From Miltoncostaeaceae bacterium (GTDB lineage Bacteria > Actinomycetota > Thermoleophilia > Miltoncostaeales > Miltoncostaeaceae): a stretch of 15,204 bases of DNA. Positions 7,347 to 14,797 of this stretch are shown one piece after another. Location: assembly GCA_030598075.1 (NCBI GenBank), contig JAUVQP010000016.1:1-15204 (forward strand), in the 5' to 3' direction. A program made the translations under genes and the position numbers. Positions within the stretch are counted from its first letter, which is position 1. Every line of letters starts with the position of its first letter. The notes under the pieces were generated by a model. The model saw only the letters and a program-made list of their open reading frames with translations, did no database searches and was not told where the DNA came from.

Positions 7347-8021
7347 ATGAGCGGCAATCCACTGGCGGGGCTCCGTGTGCTCCCCTCGGTCCTGTCGGCC
7401 GCCATGCTGCACCTCGGTACCGAGCTCGAAAGCCTCGTGCGCGCCGGCGCTTCCGCCGTGCACGTCGACGTCATGGACGCGCGCTTCGTGCCGAACCTCA
7501 CCGTGGGTCCGGATTGGACGCGAGCGGTGGCGGGGCTCGTGCACGAGGCGGGTGGGGCGGTGGACGTCCACCTGATGGTGGATCGGCCGGCGGCCATGGT
7601 GCGGGCCTTCGCGCCCCACGCCGACGCCATCAGCGTGCACTGGGAGGCGGATCCGCACCCCCACCGGCTGATCGCGGAGATCCGCGAGCTCGGATGCCGC
7701 GCGGGCATCGCGATCAACCCGGGTACCCCCGCCGACGCGCTGGCCGCGCTCGCCGGCGACGTCGACTACGTGAACGTGTTGGCGGTCGACCCCGGCTTCG
7801 CCGGGCAGAGCTTCATCCCCGCGAGCCCGGCGAAGATCGCCCGCCTCCGCGACCTTCTTCCCGCGGCGGTGCCCATCGAGGTCGACGGAGGGATCAGCCT
7901 CGCCACCCTGCCCGTCGCCCGCGATGCGGGCGCGTCGCTCTTCGTGTCCGCATCGTCGATCTTCGGCGCGCCGGATCCCGTGGCCGCCTTCGCGGAGCTC
8001 TCCGCCGCGGCCTCCGCGTGA
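7347..8021 (+). CDS. rpe: Ribulose-phosphate 3-epimerase
   Basis: Interconverts ribulose-5-phosphate and xylulose-5-phosphate in the pentose phosphate pathway. The 224-residue TIM barrel has LPSVLSA (12-18), VHVDVMDARFVPNLTVGP (38-55), DVHLMVDRP (73-81), VDPGFAGQSFIP (147-158) and EVDGGIS (178-184). Metal ligands are H39, D41, H75 and D180, with D41 and D180 as the acid/base pair. DAR replaces the common DGH after VDVM, a tolerated variation as far as I know. ATG 7347 places the N-terminus at the family position; the frame is open upstream, but only with low-complexity residues. It lies directly before ribD, and its substrate ribulose-5-phosphate is also used by RibB, a sensible pairing also seen in Mycobacterium. 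The stop overlaps ribD as GTGA. Confidence 0.96.
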   Translation: MSGNPLAGLRVLPSVLSAAMLHLGTELESLVRAGASAVHVDVMDARFVPNLTVGPDWTRAVAGLVHEAGGAVDVHLMVDRPAAMVRAFAPHADAISVHWEADPHPHRLIAEIRELGCRAGIAINPGTPADALAALAGDVDYVNVLAVDPGFAGQSFIPASPAKIARLRDLLPAAVPIEVDGGISLATLPVARDAGASLFVSASSIFGAPDPVAAFAELSAAASA

Positions 8022-9151
8022 CGGCGGGCCACGCGACCCCTGCGGAGCTGGACCTTCTCGCCCGGGCGCGGGATCTTGCGGCCCGCGGCGTGGGGCGCGT
8101 CAGCCCGAATCCTCCCGTGGGCGCCCTCGTCGTCAAGGATGGCGTCGTGGTCGGTCAGGGCTGGCACGCGGGCCCCGGGCGGCCCCACGCGGAGGTCGAG
8201 GCCCTCCGCGAGGCCGGCGACGCCGCGCGAGGGGCCACCATCGTCTGCACCCTCGAGCCCTGCTCGCATCACGGTCGCACGCCCCCGTGCTCCGATGCTC
8301 TGATCGCGGCGGGTGTCGCGCGCGCGGTCGTCGGCGCGGTCGACCCGCTCGAGCGCGACCGCAGGGGCGGCGCCGAGCAGCTTCGAGCCGCCGGAGTCGC
8401 CGTCGCCCTTGCGACCGGGTCCGACGGGCGGGCGTGCCGGGAGCTGCTCGGCCCGTTCCTGACCTGGGCGGTGGAGGGCCGCCCGGAGGTCACGCTCAAG
8501 CTCGCGACGAGCCTGGACGGTCGGATCGCCACCGCGTCCGGCGAGAGTCGCTGGATCACGGGCCCGCCGGCGCGAGCGCTGGTCCATCGCTGGCGCGCCG
8601 AGCTGGACGCGGTCGCTGTCGGTTTGGGAACCGCACTCGGGGACGACCCCGAGCTGACGGCTCGGGATGTCGGGGGCCCGGTCCGTCAGCCCCTGCGCGT
8701 GGTCTTCGACTCCGGGGCCCGGCTGCGGCTCGACTCTCGCTTGGCGACGAGCGCCCGGGAGGACCCGGTGCTGGTAATCGCGTCGGCCGGGGCCCCTCGG
8801 GAGCGCCTCGACGCCCTCCGCGACGTCGGAGTCGAGGTCTTCCTGGGCCCCGCGGACCGGGCTGCTTCCGTGCGCGAGGGTCTCGCCGAGCTCGCGCGCC
8901 GCAGCATCCAGTCGGTGCTCGTGGAGGGCGGCGCGGGTTTCGCCGGCGCGATACTGTCCGCGGGATGCGTCGATCGTGTGCGGTGGTTCCTCGCCCCGAT
9001 GATCATCGGCGGCGCGGGGGCGCCGGGCGCCGTCGGCGATCCCGGGGCGACGGTCCTCGCCGACGCCCCGCGCATCGCGGGGGCAACCGTGGACCGAGTG
9101 GGCGAGGACGTGCTGATCAGCGGCCGGCTCCGACCGCTGCCGGGGGAGTAG
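8018..9151 (+). CDS. ribD: Bifunctional pyrimidine deaminase / 5-amino-6-(5-phosphoribosylamino)uracil reductase
   Basis: Carries out steps two and three of riboflavin synthesis. Length is 377 residues. The deaminase domain (about 1-145) has zinc ligands in HAE (57-59) and PCSHHGRTPPC (81-91: C82, C91), with E59 as the proton shuttle. The reductase domain (about 156-370) starts VTLKLATSLDGRIATASGESRWITG and contains VGLGTALGDDPELTAR, VLVEGGAGFAGA and FLAPMIIGG. The segment after the deaminase core reads AVDPLERDRRGGAEQL where many homologues have DPNPxVxGxG. GTG 8018 overlaps the rpe stop and leaves only about 10 residues before the conserved helix. Its TAG stop precedes ribE by five bases. 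Confidence 0.96.
   Translation: MTAGHATPAELDLLARARDLAARGVGRVSPNPPVGALVVKDGVVVGQGWHAGPGRPHAEVEALREAGDAARGATIVCTLEPCSHHGRTPPCSDALIAAGVARAVVGAVDPLERDRRGGAEQLRAAGVAVALATGSDGRACRELLGPFLTWAVEGRPEVTLKLATSLDGRIATASGESRWITGPPARALVHRWRAELDAVAVGLGTALGDDPELTARDVGGPVRQPLRVVFDSGARLRLDSRLATSAREDPVLVIASAGAPRERLDALRDVGVEVFLGPADRAASVREGLAELARRSIQSVLVEGGAGFAGAILSAGCVDRVRWFLAPMIIGGAGAPGAVGDPGATVLADAPRIAGATVDRVGEDVLISGRLRPLPGE
9142..9148 (+). promoter_or_regulatory. Ribosome binding site for ribE inside the ribD 3' end
   Basis: GGGGGAG ends eight bases before ATG 9157. It supports the 9157 start for ribE, which also matches the invariant MFTG N-terminus, against longer open frame upstream that lies within ribD. 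Confidence 0.6.
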
Positions 9152-9156
9152 CGAAC

Positions 9157-9768
9157 ATGTTCACCGGTCTGGTCGCCGAGGTAGGAGAGGTCGTCTCGGC
9201 CGACCCGACGCGCCAGGGCGCGCGGCTGCGCTTCCGTGCGCCGGAGGTCGCCCCGCTCCTGGTGATCGGCGACTCGGTGTCCGTCTCGGGCACCTGCCTC
9301 ACCGCGACCGAGGCGAGCGCCGAGGGGTTCGCGGCCGAGGCCGTCGCCGAGACGCTTCGGCGGACCAACCTCGGAGGCCTTACCGCGGGCTGCGAGGTCA
9401 ACCTGGAGCCCGCTCTGCGGGTCGGCGATCGCCTGGGGGGGCACATCGTCCAGGGGCACGTCGACGGGCTCGCCCGCGTGCTCTCGGCGCGCGAGGAGGG
9501 CGAGAGCACCGTGCTGCGGGTCGGAACGCGGCCCGATCTGCTTCGCTATGTCGTGGAGAAGGGCAGCGTGGCGCTCGACGGCGTGAGCCTGACGGTCGCG
9601 AGCCGTGCGAAGGAGTCGTTCGAGGTGGCTCTCATCCCCCACACGATGGTCCACACCACCCTCGGGCCGGACCGCGTGGACCAAGACCTCAATCTCGAGG
9701 TGGACGCGTTGGCAAGATACGTCGAGGCACTGACCGTTCGATACAGCGATCGAGATCCAGCAGAATGA
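9157..9768 (+). CDS. ribE: Riboflavin synthase, alpha subunit
   Basis: Dismutates two molecules of 6,7-dimethyl-8-ribityllumazine to riboflavin plus the pyrimidine precursor (gene called ribC in E. coli). The 203 residues form two tandem lumazine-binding beta barrels. The first has MFTGLVAEVG (1-10) and SVSGTCLT (42-49, C47). The second begins at GGHIVQGHVDG (94-104) and has LDGVSLTV (140-147) and IPHT (160-163). The active site forms between barrels of neighbouring subunits in the trimer. Length and motifs are ordinary. The stop overlaps the ribBA start as ATGA. Confidence 0.97.
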   Translation: MFTGLVAEVGEVVSADPTRQGARLRFRAPEVAPLLVIGDSVSVSGTCLTATEASAEGFAAEAVAETLRRTNLGGLTAGCEVNLEPALRVGDRLGGHIVQGHVDGLARVLSAREEGESTVLRVGTRPDLLRYVVEKGSVALDGVSLTVASRAKESFEVALIPHTMVHTTLGPDRVDQDLNLEVDALARYVEALTVRYSDRDPAE

Positions 9769-11045
9769 GCTCGCGCACCGGGACGACGCCGTTCGCCACC
9801 GTCGAGGAGGCCATCGAGGACATCCGGTCCGGGCGGATGGTCGTGGTGTGCGACTCCGAGGACAGGGAGAACGAGGGCGACCTCGTCATGGCCGCACAGT
9901 TTGCGACGCCAGACGCCGTCAACTTCATGGCCACGCACGGGCGTGGCCTCATCTGCCTCGCGCTCACCGAGGAGCGGACGGAGCAGCTAGGGCTCCTGCC
10001 CATGGTCCGTCGCAACGAGACGCCCCACAACACGGCGTTCACCGAGTCCATCGAGGCACGGGACGGCATCACCAGCGGCATCTCGGCGCCGGATCGTTCG
10101 CGCACGATCATGGTCGCGATCGACCCCGACACGGGCTCCGACGATTTGGTGAAGCCCGGCCACGTCTTCCCGCTGCGCGCCCAGGGGGGCGGGGTCCTGA
10201 AGCGCGCGGGGCACACCGAGGTCGCGGTCGACCTCGCGCGCATGGCCGGCCTGATCCCCGCCGGGGTCATCTGCGAGATCCAGAACGCCGACGGCACCAT
10301 GGCGCGGATTCCCAGCCTCGTGCCCTACGTCAAGGGGCACGGGCTCCGCATACTCACGATCGCCCAGGTCATCGAGCACCGGCGGCGCACGGAGCGCCTC
10401 ATCGAGCGGGGTGCCTCGGCGCGACTTCCCACCGTATTCGGCGAGTTCACGGCCACCGGATATGCCAGCGTCGTGGACGGCAAACACCACGTCGCGCTCG
10501 TGATGGGAGACGTGGCTGGTAAGGACGATGTGCTCGTGCGCGTGCACTCCGAGTGCCTCACGGGGGATGTGTTCGGGTCGCTCCGCTGCGATTGCGGCGA
10601 TCAGCTTCGAGCGGCGCTCGCCATGATCGCCGAGGAGGGCGCCGGCGTGCTGCTGTACATCGCCCAAGAGGGGCGGGGCATCGGCCTGCTCAACAAGCTG
10701 AAGGCCTACGACCTGCAGGACCGGGGGCGCGACACCGTCGAGGCGAACATCGAGCTCGGCTTCCCGGTGGATCTCCGCGACTACGGTGTCGGTGCCCAGA
10801 TTCTTGTGGACCTGGGCCTCACGAGCATCCGACAGCTCACCAACAACCCACGGAAGATCGTGGGTCTCGATGGCTACGGGCTGTCGGTCACCGAGCGGGT
10901 GCCCATCGAGGTGCCACCCGGACTCGAGAACCTCGAGTACCTGAAGACCAAGCGGGACAAGCTCGGTCACGCCCTTGGCCATCCCGATCTCGGGGTTCAC
11001 GACTCGGACGCGGGCGCCGCGGGCGACGACGACCGCCCGGATTGA
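9765..11045 (+). CDS. ribBA: Bifunctional DHBP synthase / GTP cyclohydrolase II
   Basis: Performs both entry steps of riboflavin synthesis. Length is 426 residues. The N-terminal RibB domain (about 8-208) makes the four-carbon unit from ribulose-5-phosphate: CDSEDRENEGDLV (29-41), ATHGRGLIC (56-64), GHVFPL (132-137), GHTEVAVDLA (149-158). The C-terminal RibA domain (about 209-410) opens GTP: zinc ligands C264, C275 and C277 in HSECLTGDVFGSLRCDCGD, EGRGIGLLNK (302-311), and catalytic Y315, D336 and R338. Spacing of these matches E. coli RibA with an offset of 210. RibB has DSED where DDED is commonest. The acidic tail (DSDAGAAGDDDRPD) is likely disordered. The stop overlaps ribH as TGATG. Confidence 0.98.
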   Translation: MSSRTGTTPFATVEEAIEDIRSGRMVVVCDSEDRENEGDLVMAAQFATPDAVNFMATHGRGLICLALTEERTEQLGLLPMVRRNETPHNTAFTESIEARDGITSGISAPDRSRTIMVAIDPDTGSDDLVKPGHVFPLRAQGGGVLKRAGHTEVAVDLARMAGLIPAGVICEIQNADGTMARIPSLVPYVKGHGLRILTIAQVIEHRRRTERLIERGASARLPTVFGEFTATGYASVVDGKHHVALVMGDVAGKDDVLVRVHSECLTGDVFGSLRCDCGDQLRAALAMIAEEGAGVLLYIAQEGRGIGLLNKLKAYDLQDRGRDTVEANIELGFPVDLRDYGVGAQILVDLGLTSIRQLTNNPRKIVGLDGYGLSVTERVPIEVPPGLENLEYLKTKRDKLGHALGHPDLGVHDSDAGAAGDDDRPD

Positions 11046-11524
11046 TGGCGCGCAGCGGTGAGGCCCCGCCGCCGGCGCCGCTCGATCGCCCCGCAGCGGC
11101 CATCGCGATCATCATCTCGGGCTTTCACCGCGACATCGCCGAGCGCCTGCTTCGCGGCGCCGAGAGCCGCCTCCGCGAGGTTGGCCACACGGGCGAGGTC
11201 GAGGTTCGGTGGGTCCCCGGTGCGTTCGAGCTTCCGTTGGGGGCGAAGACCCTCGCGGGCGCCGGCCGGTTCTCGGCCGTCATCGCCCTGGGTGCGGTCA
11301 TTCGCGGCGAGACGTCTCACTTCGACGTCATCTGCGACGCGTGCGCCAGCGGCCTCAGCCGCGTGGCGCTCGACACCGGCGTCCCCTGCGCCTTCGGGGT
11401 GCTCACCTGCGACACCGTGGATCAGGCTCTGGCGCGTTCGGGTGGACCGGTCGGAAACGCCGGCGAGGCGGCCGTCGACGCGGCCGTGGCACTCGCGAAC
11501 CTGATCGCCGAGCCGCCGAGGTGA
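11045..11524 (+). CDS. ribH: 6,7-dimethyl-8-ribityllumazine synthase
   Basis: Condenses the pyrimidine with DHBP to lumazine, the substrate of RibE. The 159 residues include VPGAFELP (57-64), GAVIRGETSHFD (83-94, catalytic H92) and GVLTCDTVDQALAR (118-131, phosphate-binding R131). Two substrate-site positions deviate. The aromatic-Asn pair near the start reads FH (27-28); Mycobacterium tuberculosis also has His there. The GNKG lysine, K135 in Bacillus subtilis, is replaced in GNAG (A139). ATG 11045 shares a base with the ribBA stop. The N-terminal 16 residues are proline-rich. The stop overlaps recG as GTGA. Whether the enzyme forms a pentamer or 60-mer cannot be read from sequence. Confidence 0.95.
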   Translation: MARSGEAPPPAPLDRPAAAIAIIISGFHRDIAERLLRGAESRLREVGHTGEVEVRWVPGAFELPLGAKTLAGAGRFSAVIALGAVIRGETSHFDVICDACASGLSRVALDTGVPCAFGVLTCDTVDQALARSGGPVGNAGEAAVDAAVALANLIAEPPR

Positions 11525-13683
11525 CCGCGCTCGCCGCGCCGCCGCTCGGAGGTGGGCGTGGCGCGGCGTGGCCCGGGCGGCCGCCGCCCCGGCGGCCGGG
11601 TCCCGCCGCGTGGGATGGGCCGCTCGACCGCCTGCCCGGAGTTGGGACCGGGGTGGCGGCGCGGGCCGCTGCGCTGGGCCTTCGCACCGTCGGGGACCTT
11701 CTCCAGCACCTACCTTTCCGCTACGAGCGCTTCGACGATACGCGGTCCTTGGCGCGCGACGTGCCCGTGGGGAGCGAGACCACGCTTCGCGTGCGCCTGG
11801 AGTCGATCTCGGTGAGGCCCACCCGGCGCCGGCGCCTGCGCATCGTGCGGGCGAAGGTGACGGATGAGTCCGGACCGCTCTGGGCGAGCTGGTTCAACCA
11901 GGAGCATCTCGCGCGGATGCTCAAGCCGGGCGACGAGCTGCTTCTGCGCGGGACGCTCCGAGCCGGCTCGCCGCCGGAACTGACGGTGAAGAGCCACGAG
12001 ATCCTCGGGCGAGGCGCCTCGGAGGGGCTCCACACGACCGGCCTCGTGCCCGTCTACGCCGGGACCGAGGCGCTTCCCGCGCGACGGATCCGAGAGATGG
12101 TCGACGCCGCCCGCCCGCTGGCCGCGGCCGCGCCCGAGGCACTGCCCGCATGGCTGCGGCATCGGCTGAGTCTGCCCGCGATCGCCGATGCGTTGATCGC
12201 CGTCCACTTTCCCCGCTCGCGCGGCGAGGCGCGCCGCGGCCGCCGCCGCCTCGTGATCGAGGAGCTGCTCGTCCTTCAGCTTGGCCTGCTCGCCCTCCGC
12301 CGCCGGGAGGGCGAGCGGCGTCGCGGTATTCGCCTGGTCCCGACGGGCGCGCTGTCCGGCGCCGTCCGGCAGGCGCTGCCCTTCGAGCTCACCCCGGAGC
12401 AGGTGCGCGTGGCGGGTCGAATCGGACGAGATCTCCGCGACGACCGCCCCATGCGGCGCCTCCTCCAGGGCGAGGTCGGGTCGGGAAAGACGGTCGTCGC
12501 CGCGCTGGCGATCTGCCACGCCGTCGAGGCCGGTGCGCAGGCCGCCGTTCTCGCGCCGACCGAGACGCTCGCGGAGCAGCACGTCGCCACGCTCAGCGAT
12601 CTGCTGCGCCCCGCGGGGGTCGAGCCGGTCCTGATCACCGGGCGCGTGCCGCGGGCGGAGCGCGAGCGGCGCCAGGTGGCCCTCGCCACCGGGACCGCGT
12701 CGCTCGCGGTGGGCACCCAGGCGCTGCTCTCGGGGGGCATCGAGTTCTCCCGGCTCGGACTGGTCGTCGTCGACGAGCAGCACCGTTTCGGGGTCGACCA
12801 GCGCCAGGCGCTGTCTGCGAGGGTCGAGGGAACGGGAGGCGTCGCCCACCTGCTCTACATGACGGCGACGCCGATCCCCCGAACCCTCGCGCTCACCGCG
12901 TACGGCGACCTCGCGGTGTCGACGATCCGCCGCCGACCCCCGGGACGTGTTCCGGTCGAGACGCGGTGGGTTCGCGAGGAGGACCGCGAGGAGGCGTACG
13001 AGTCTCTGCGCTCGGAGCTTCGTGCCGGGCGTCAGGCATATGTCATCTGCCCGCTCGTCGAGGAGGGCGAGGACGCCGAGGCGCGCGCCGCCACCAGCGA
13101 GGTCGAGCGGCTGGCCGCGGGACCGCTGGCCGGCTTCTCGGTCGGTCTCGCCCACGGTGCCCAGCGGTTGGACGACAAGCGCGAGGCCATGAGGCGCTTC
13201 GGGGAGGGCGACACCGACGCGCTGGTGGCCACGACCGTCGTCGAGGTGGGCATCGACGTCCCGAACGCCACGGTCATCCTCATCGAGGACGCCCATCGCT
13301 TCGGGCTTGCCCAGCTTCACCAGCTACGCGGGAGGGTCGGGCGGGGGGAGAGCCCGGGATTGTGTCTCCTCCTCGGAGATCCGGCGGGAGAGGACGGCGC
13401 GCGACGGCTGGAGGCCCTCACGCAGACGTCCGATGGCTTCCGTCTCGCCGAGCTCGACCTGGAGATCCGCGGCGAGGGCAGCATCCTCGGCGTTCGGCAG
13501 GCGGGCCCGACGGACCTTCGCTTCGCCCGGCTCGCCCGCGACCGGCGAGAGTTGGCCGAGGCCCGGTACGCGGCGCGGCGCGTCATGGCCGACGATCCCA
13601 CCCTGAGCCGCGAGGAGCACCGGCTGCTCCGGGCCGCGGTCATGGAGCGCTTCGTGGACGTTCCACGGCTGCTCGATGGCTGA
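11521..13683 (+). CDS. recG: ATP-dependent DNA helicase RecG
   Basis: A branch-migration helicase that regresses stalled forks and processes Holliday junctions and R-loops. Length is 720 residues from GTG 11521, which overlaps the ribH stop. A proline/glycine/arginine-rich tail (1-30) precedes the wedge domain (about 33-165), which opens with PLDRLPGVGTGVA and TVGDLLQHLPFRY. Helicase motifs: Walker A GEVGSGKT (317-324), DEQH (418-421), TATPIPRT (448-455), QLRGRVGR (601-608). The C-terminal part has EIRGEGSILGVRQAG, as in other RecG proteins. All motifs are intact. Coupling of recG to a riboflavin gene is an accident of operon layout as far as known function goes. In many actinobacteria recG lies near rsmD and coaD, as it does here. 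Confidence 0.97.
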   Translation: MTALAAPPLGGGRGAAWPGRPPPRRPGPAAWDGPLDRLPGVGTGVAARAAALGLRTVGDLLQHLPFRYERFDDTRSLARDVPVGSETTLRVRLESISVRPTRRRRLRIVRAKVTDESGPLWASWFNQEHLARMLKPGDELLLRGTLRAGSPPELTVKSHEILGRGASEGLHTTGLVPVYAGTEALPARRIREMVDAARPLAAAAPEALPAWLRHRLSLPAIADALIAVHFPRSRGEARRGRRRLVIEELLVLQLGLLALRRREGERRRGIRLVPTGALSGAVRQALPFELTPEQVRVAGRIGRDLRDDRPMRRLLQGEVGSGKTVVAALAICHAVEAGAQAAVLAPTETLAEQHVATLSDLLRPAGVEPVLITGRVPRAERERRQVALATGTASLAVGTQALLSGGIEFSRLGLVVVDEQHRFGVDQRQALSARVEGTGGVAHLLYMTATPIPRTLALTAYGDLAVSTIRRRPPGRVPVETRWVREEDREEAYESLRSELRAGRQAYVICPLVEEGEDAEARAATSEVERLAAGPLAGFSVGLAHGAQRLDDKREAMRRFGEGDTDALVATTVVEVGIDVPNATVILIEDAHRFGLAQLHQLRGRVGRGESPGLCLLLGDPAGEDGARRLEALTQTSDGFRLAELDLEIRGEGSILGVRQAGPTDLRFARLARDRRELAEARYAARRVMADDPTLSREEHRLLRAAVMERFVDVPRLLDG

Positions 13684-13707
13684 GCGCTCGGGTCGCGTGG
13701 CGGTGAC

Positions 13708-14274
13708 ATGGGGCAGCTGACGATCTCGGGCGGCGTGCACCGCGGGCGCCGCATCAGCGCTCCGCCGGGCCGGACGACGCGGCCGACGAGCGCTCGGGTG
13801 CGGGAGGCGATGTTCGCGCTCGTCGGTCCCGTCGAGGGACTCGCGGCTCTTGATCTGTTCGCCGGATCCGGAGCGCTCGGCATCGAGGCCCTCTCGCGGG
13901 GGGTGGCCACCGCGACCTTCGTCGAGCGCTCGGCCGGCGCCGCGCGGGTGGCACGCCGGAACGTCGAGCACCTCGGGCTCTCGGAGCGCTCTCGGATCGT
14001 CGTGCGCGACTGGCGCGCCGCCCTCCGGCGCGACCGGGCGGGGGGTCGACGCTACGGCTTGTGCCTCATAGACCCTCCCTATAGCGTGGTGTCACGGGTC
14101 GCCGCCCCGCTCGTTGACCTGCTCGTTCCCGTGCTTGAGCCCGGCGCGATCGTCGTCATCGAGAGCGCGGCCGACACTCCGGCTCCGCTCGCCGAGCTTC
14201 CCGCGGCGGCGCGCGAGTTCCGCACCTACGGCGACACCGCCGTCAGCGTGATCCGACTGGAGCCCCACACATGA
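13708..14274 (+). CDS. rsmD: 16S rRNA (guanine-N2)-methyltransferase RsmD
   Basis: Expected to methylate G966 (E. coli numbering) of 16S rRNA using SAM. The 188 residues contain RPTSARVREAMF (25-36), SAM motif I LDLFAGSGALGIEALSRG (48-65), VERS (72-75) and the catalytic IDPPY (121-125). ATG 13708 is 24 bases after the recG stop with only a weak purine-rich site before it; no earlier in-frame start exists in the gap. The stop overlaps coaD as ATGA. The protein targets the base neighbouring the RsmB site, so both modifiers of the 966/967 pair are encoded in this window. Confidence 0.95.
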   Translation: MGQLTISGGVHRGRRISAPPGRTTRPTSARVREAMFALVGPVEGLAALDLFAGSGALGIEALSRGVATATFVERSAGAARVARRNVEHLGLSERSRIVVRDWRAALRRDRAGGRRYGLCLIDPPYSVVSRVAAPLVDLLVPVLEPGAIVVIESAADTPAPLAELPAAAREFRTYGDTAVSVIRLEPHT

Positions 14275-14786
14275 CACCGCGGATGGACCAGAGGCTGGCG
14301 ATCTGCCCCGGCACCTACGATCCTGTGACTCTCGGCCATCTGGACGTCATCGAGCGGGCCTCAAGGCTCTTCGACACCCTCGTGGTCTCCGTGACCAGCG
14401 GCGCCTCCAAGAAGCGACCGATGTTCTCGATCGGCGAGCGCATGGCGTTCGTGCAGGAGAGCGTGGGCCACCTAGCGAACGTAGAGGTCACATCACTCAA
14501 CGAGTTGGTCGTGCACCACGCCGAGAAGCTGGGCGCCGTGGCCATGGTAAAAGGTCTTCGGGCGATCTCCGACTTCGACTACGAGTTCCAGATGGCCCAG
14601 ATAAACAAGCACCTTTCCGACGGGATCGAGACGATCTACCTGCCGGCCTCCCCGAAATACAGCTTTATCAGCAGCAGCGGCGTGCGCGAGGTCGCGGCGT
14701 GGGGAGGTCCGGTCGACGACTGGGTGCCACCAAATGTCGCCGCGGCTCTCCGTGCCCGCGCCCGACGCGAGAAGACGACGGGCTGA
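14271..14786 (+). CDS. coaD: Phosphopantetheine adenylyltransferase
   Basis: Catalyses the penultimate step of coenzyme A synthesis, joining 4'-phosphopantetheine and AMP. The 171 residues show the nucleotidyltransferase start CPGTYDPVTLGHLDVIERA with the T/HxGH motif TLGH (20-23), VKGLRAISDFDYEFQMAQIN (93-112), and the C-terminal ISSSGVRE (133-140), equivalent to ISSTxVRE. ATG 14271 overlaps the rsmD stop and is preceded by GGAG at 14259-14262; a second in-frame ATG at 14283 would give a slightly more typical N-terminus (MDQRLAICPG). Pairing with rsmD is very common in bacteria. Confidence 0.97.
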   Translation: MTPRMDQRLAICPGTYDPVTLGHLDVIERASRLFDTLVVSVTSGASKKRPMFSIGERMAFVQESVGHLANVEVTSLNELVVHHAEKLGAVAMVKGLRAISDFDYEFQMAQINKHLSDGIETIYLPASPKYSFISSSGVREVAAWGGPVDDWVPPNVAAALRARARREKTTG

Positions 14787-14790
14787 GGAG
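14786..14790 (+). promoter_or_regulatory. Strong ribosome binding site for the 14798 gene
   Basis: AGGAG overlaps the coaD TGA and lies seven bases before ATG 14798. It fixes the start of the coiled-coil gene and suggests it is well translated. Confidence 0.7.
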
Positions 14791-14797
14791 AGGGTCC

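Noticed and set aside
11710..13320. A 536-codon minus-strand frame opposite recG
   Set aside because: The + strand carries all RecG motifs in order; the antisense translation has no family features.
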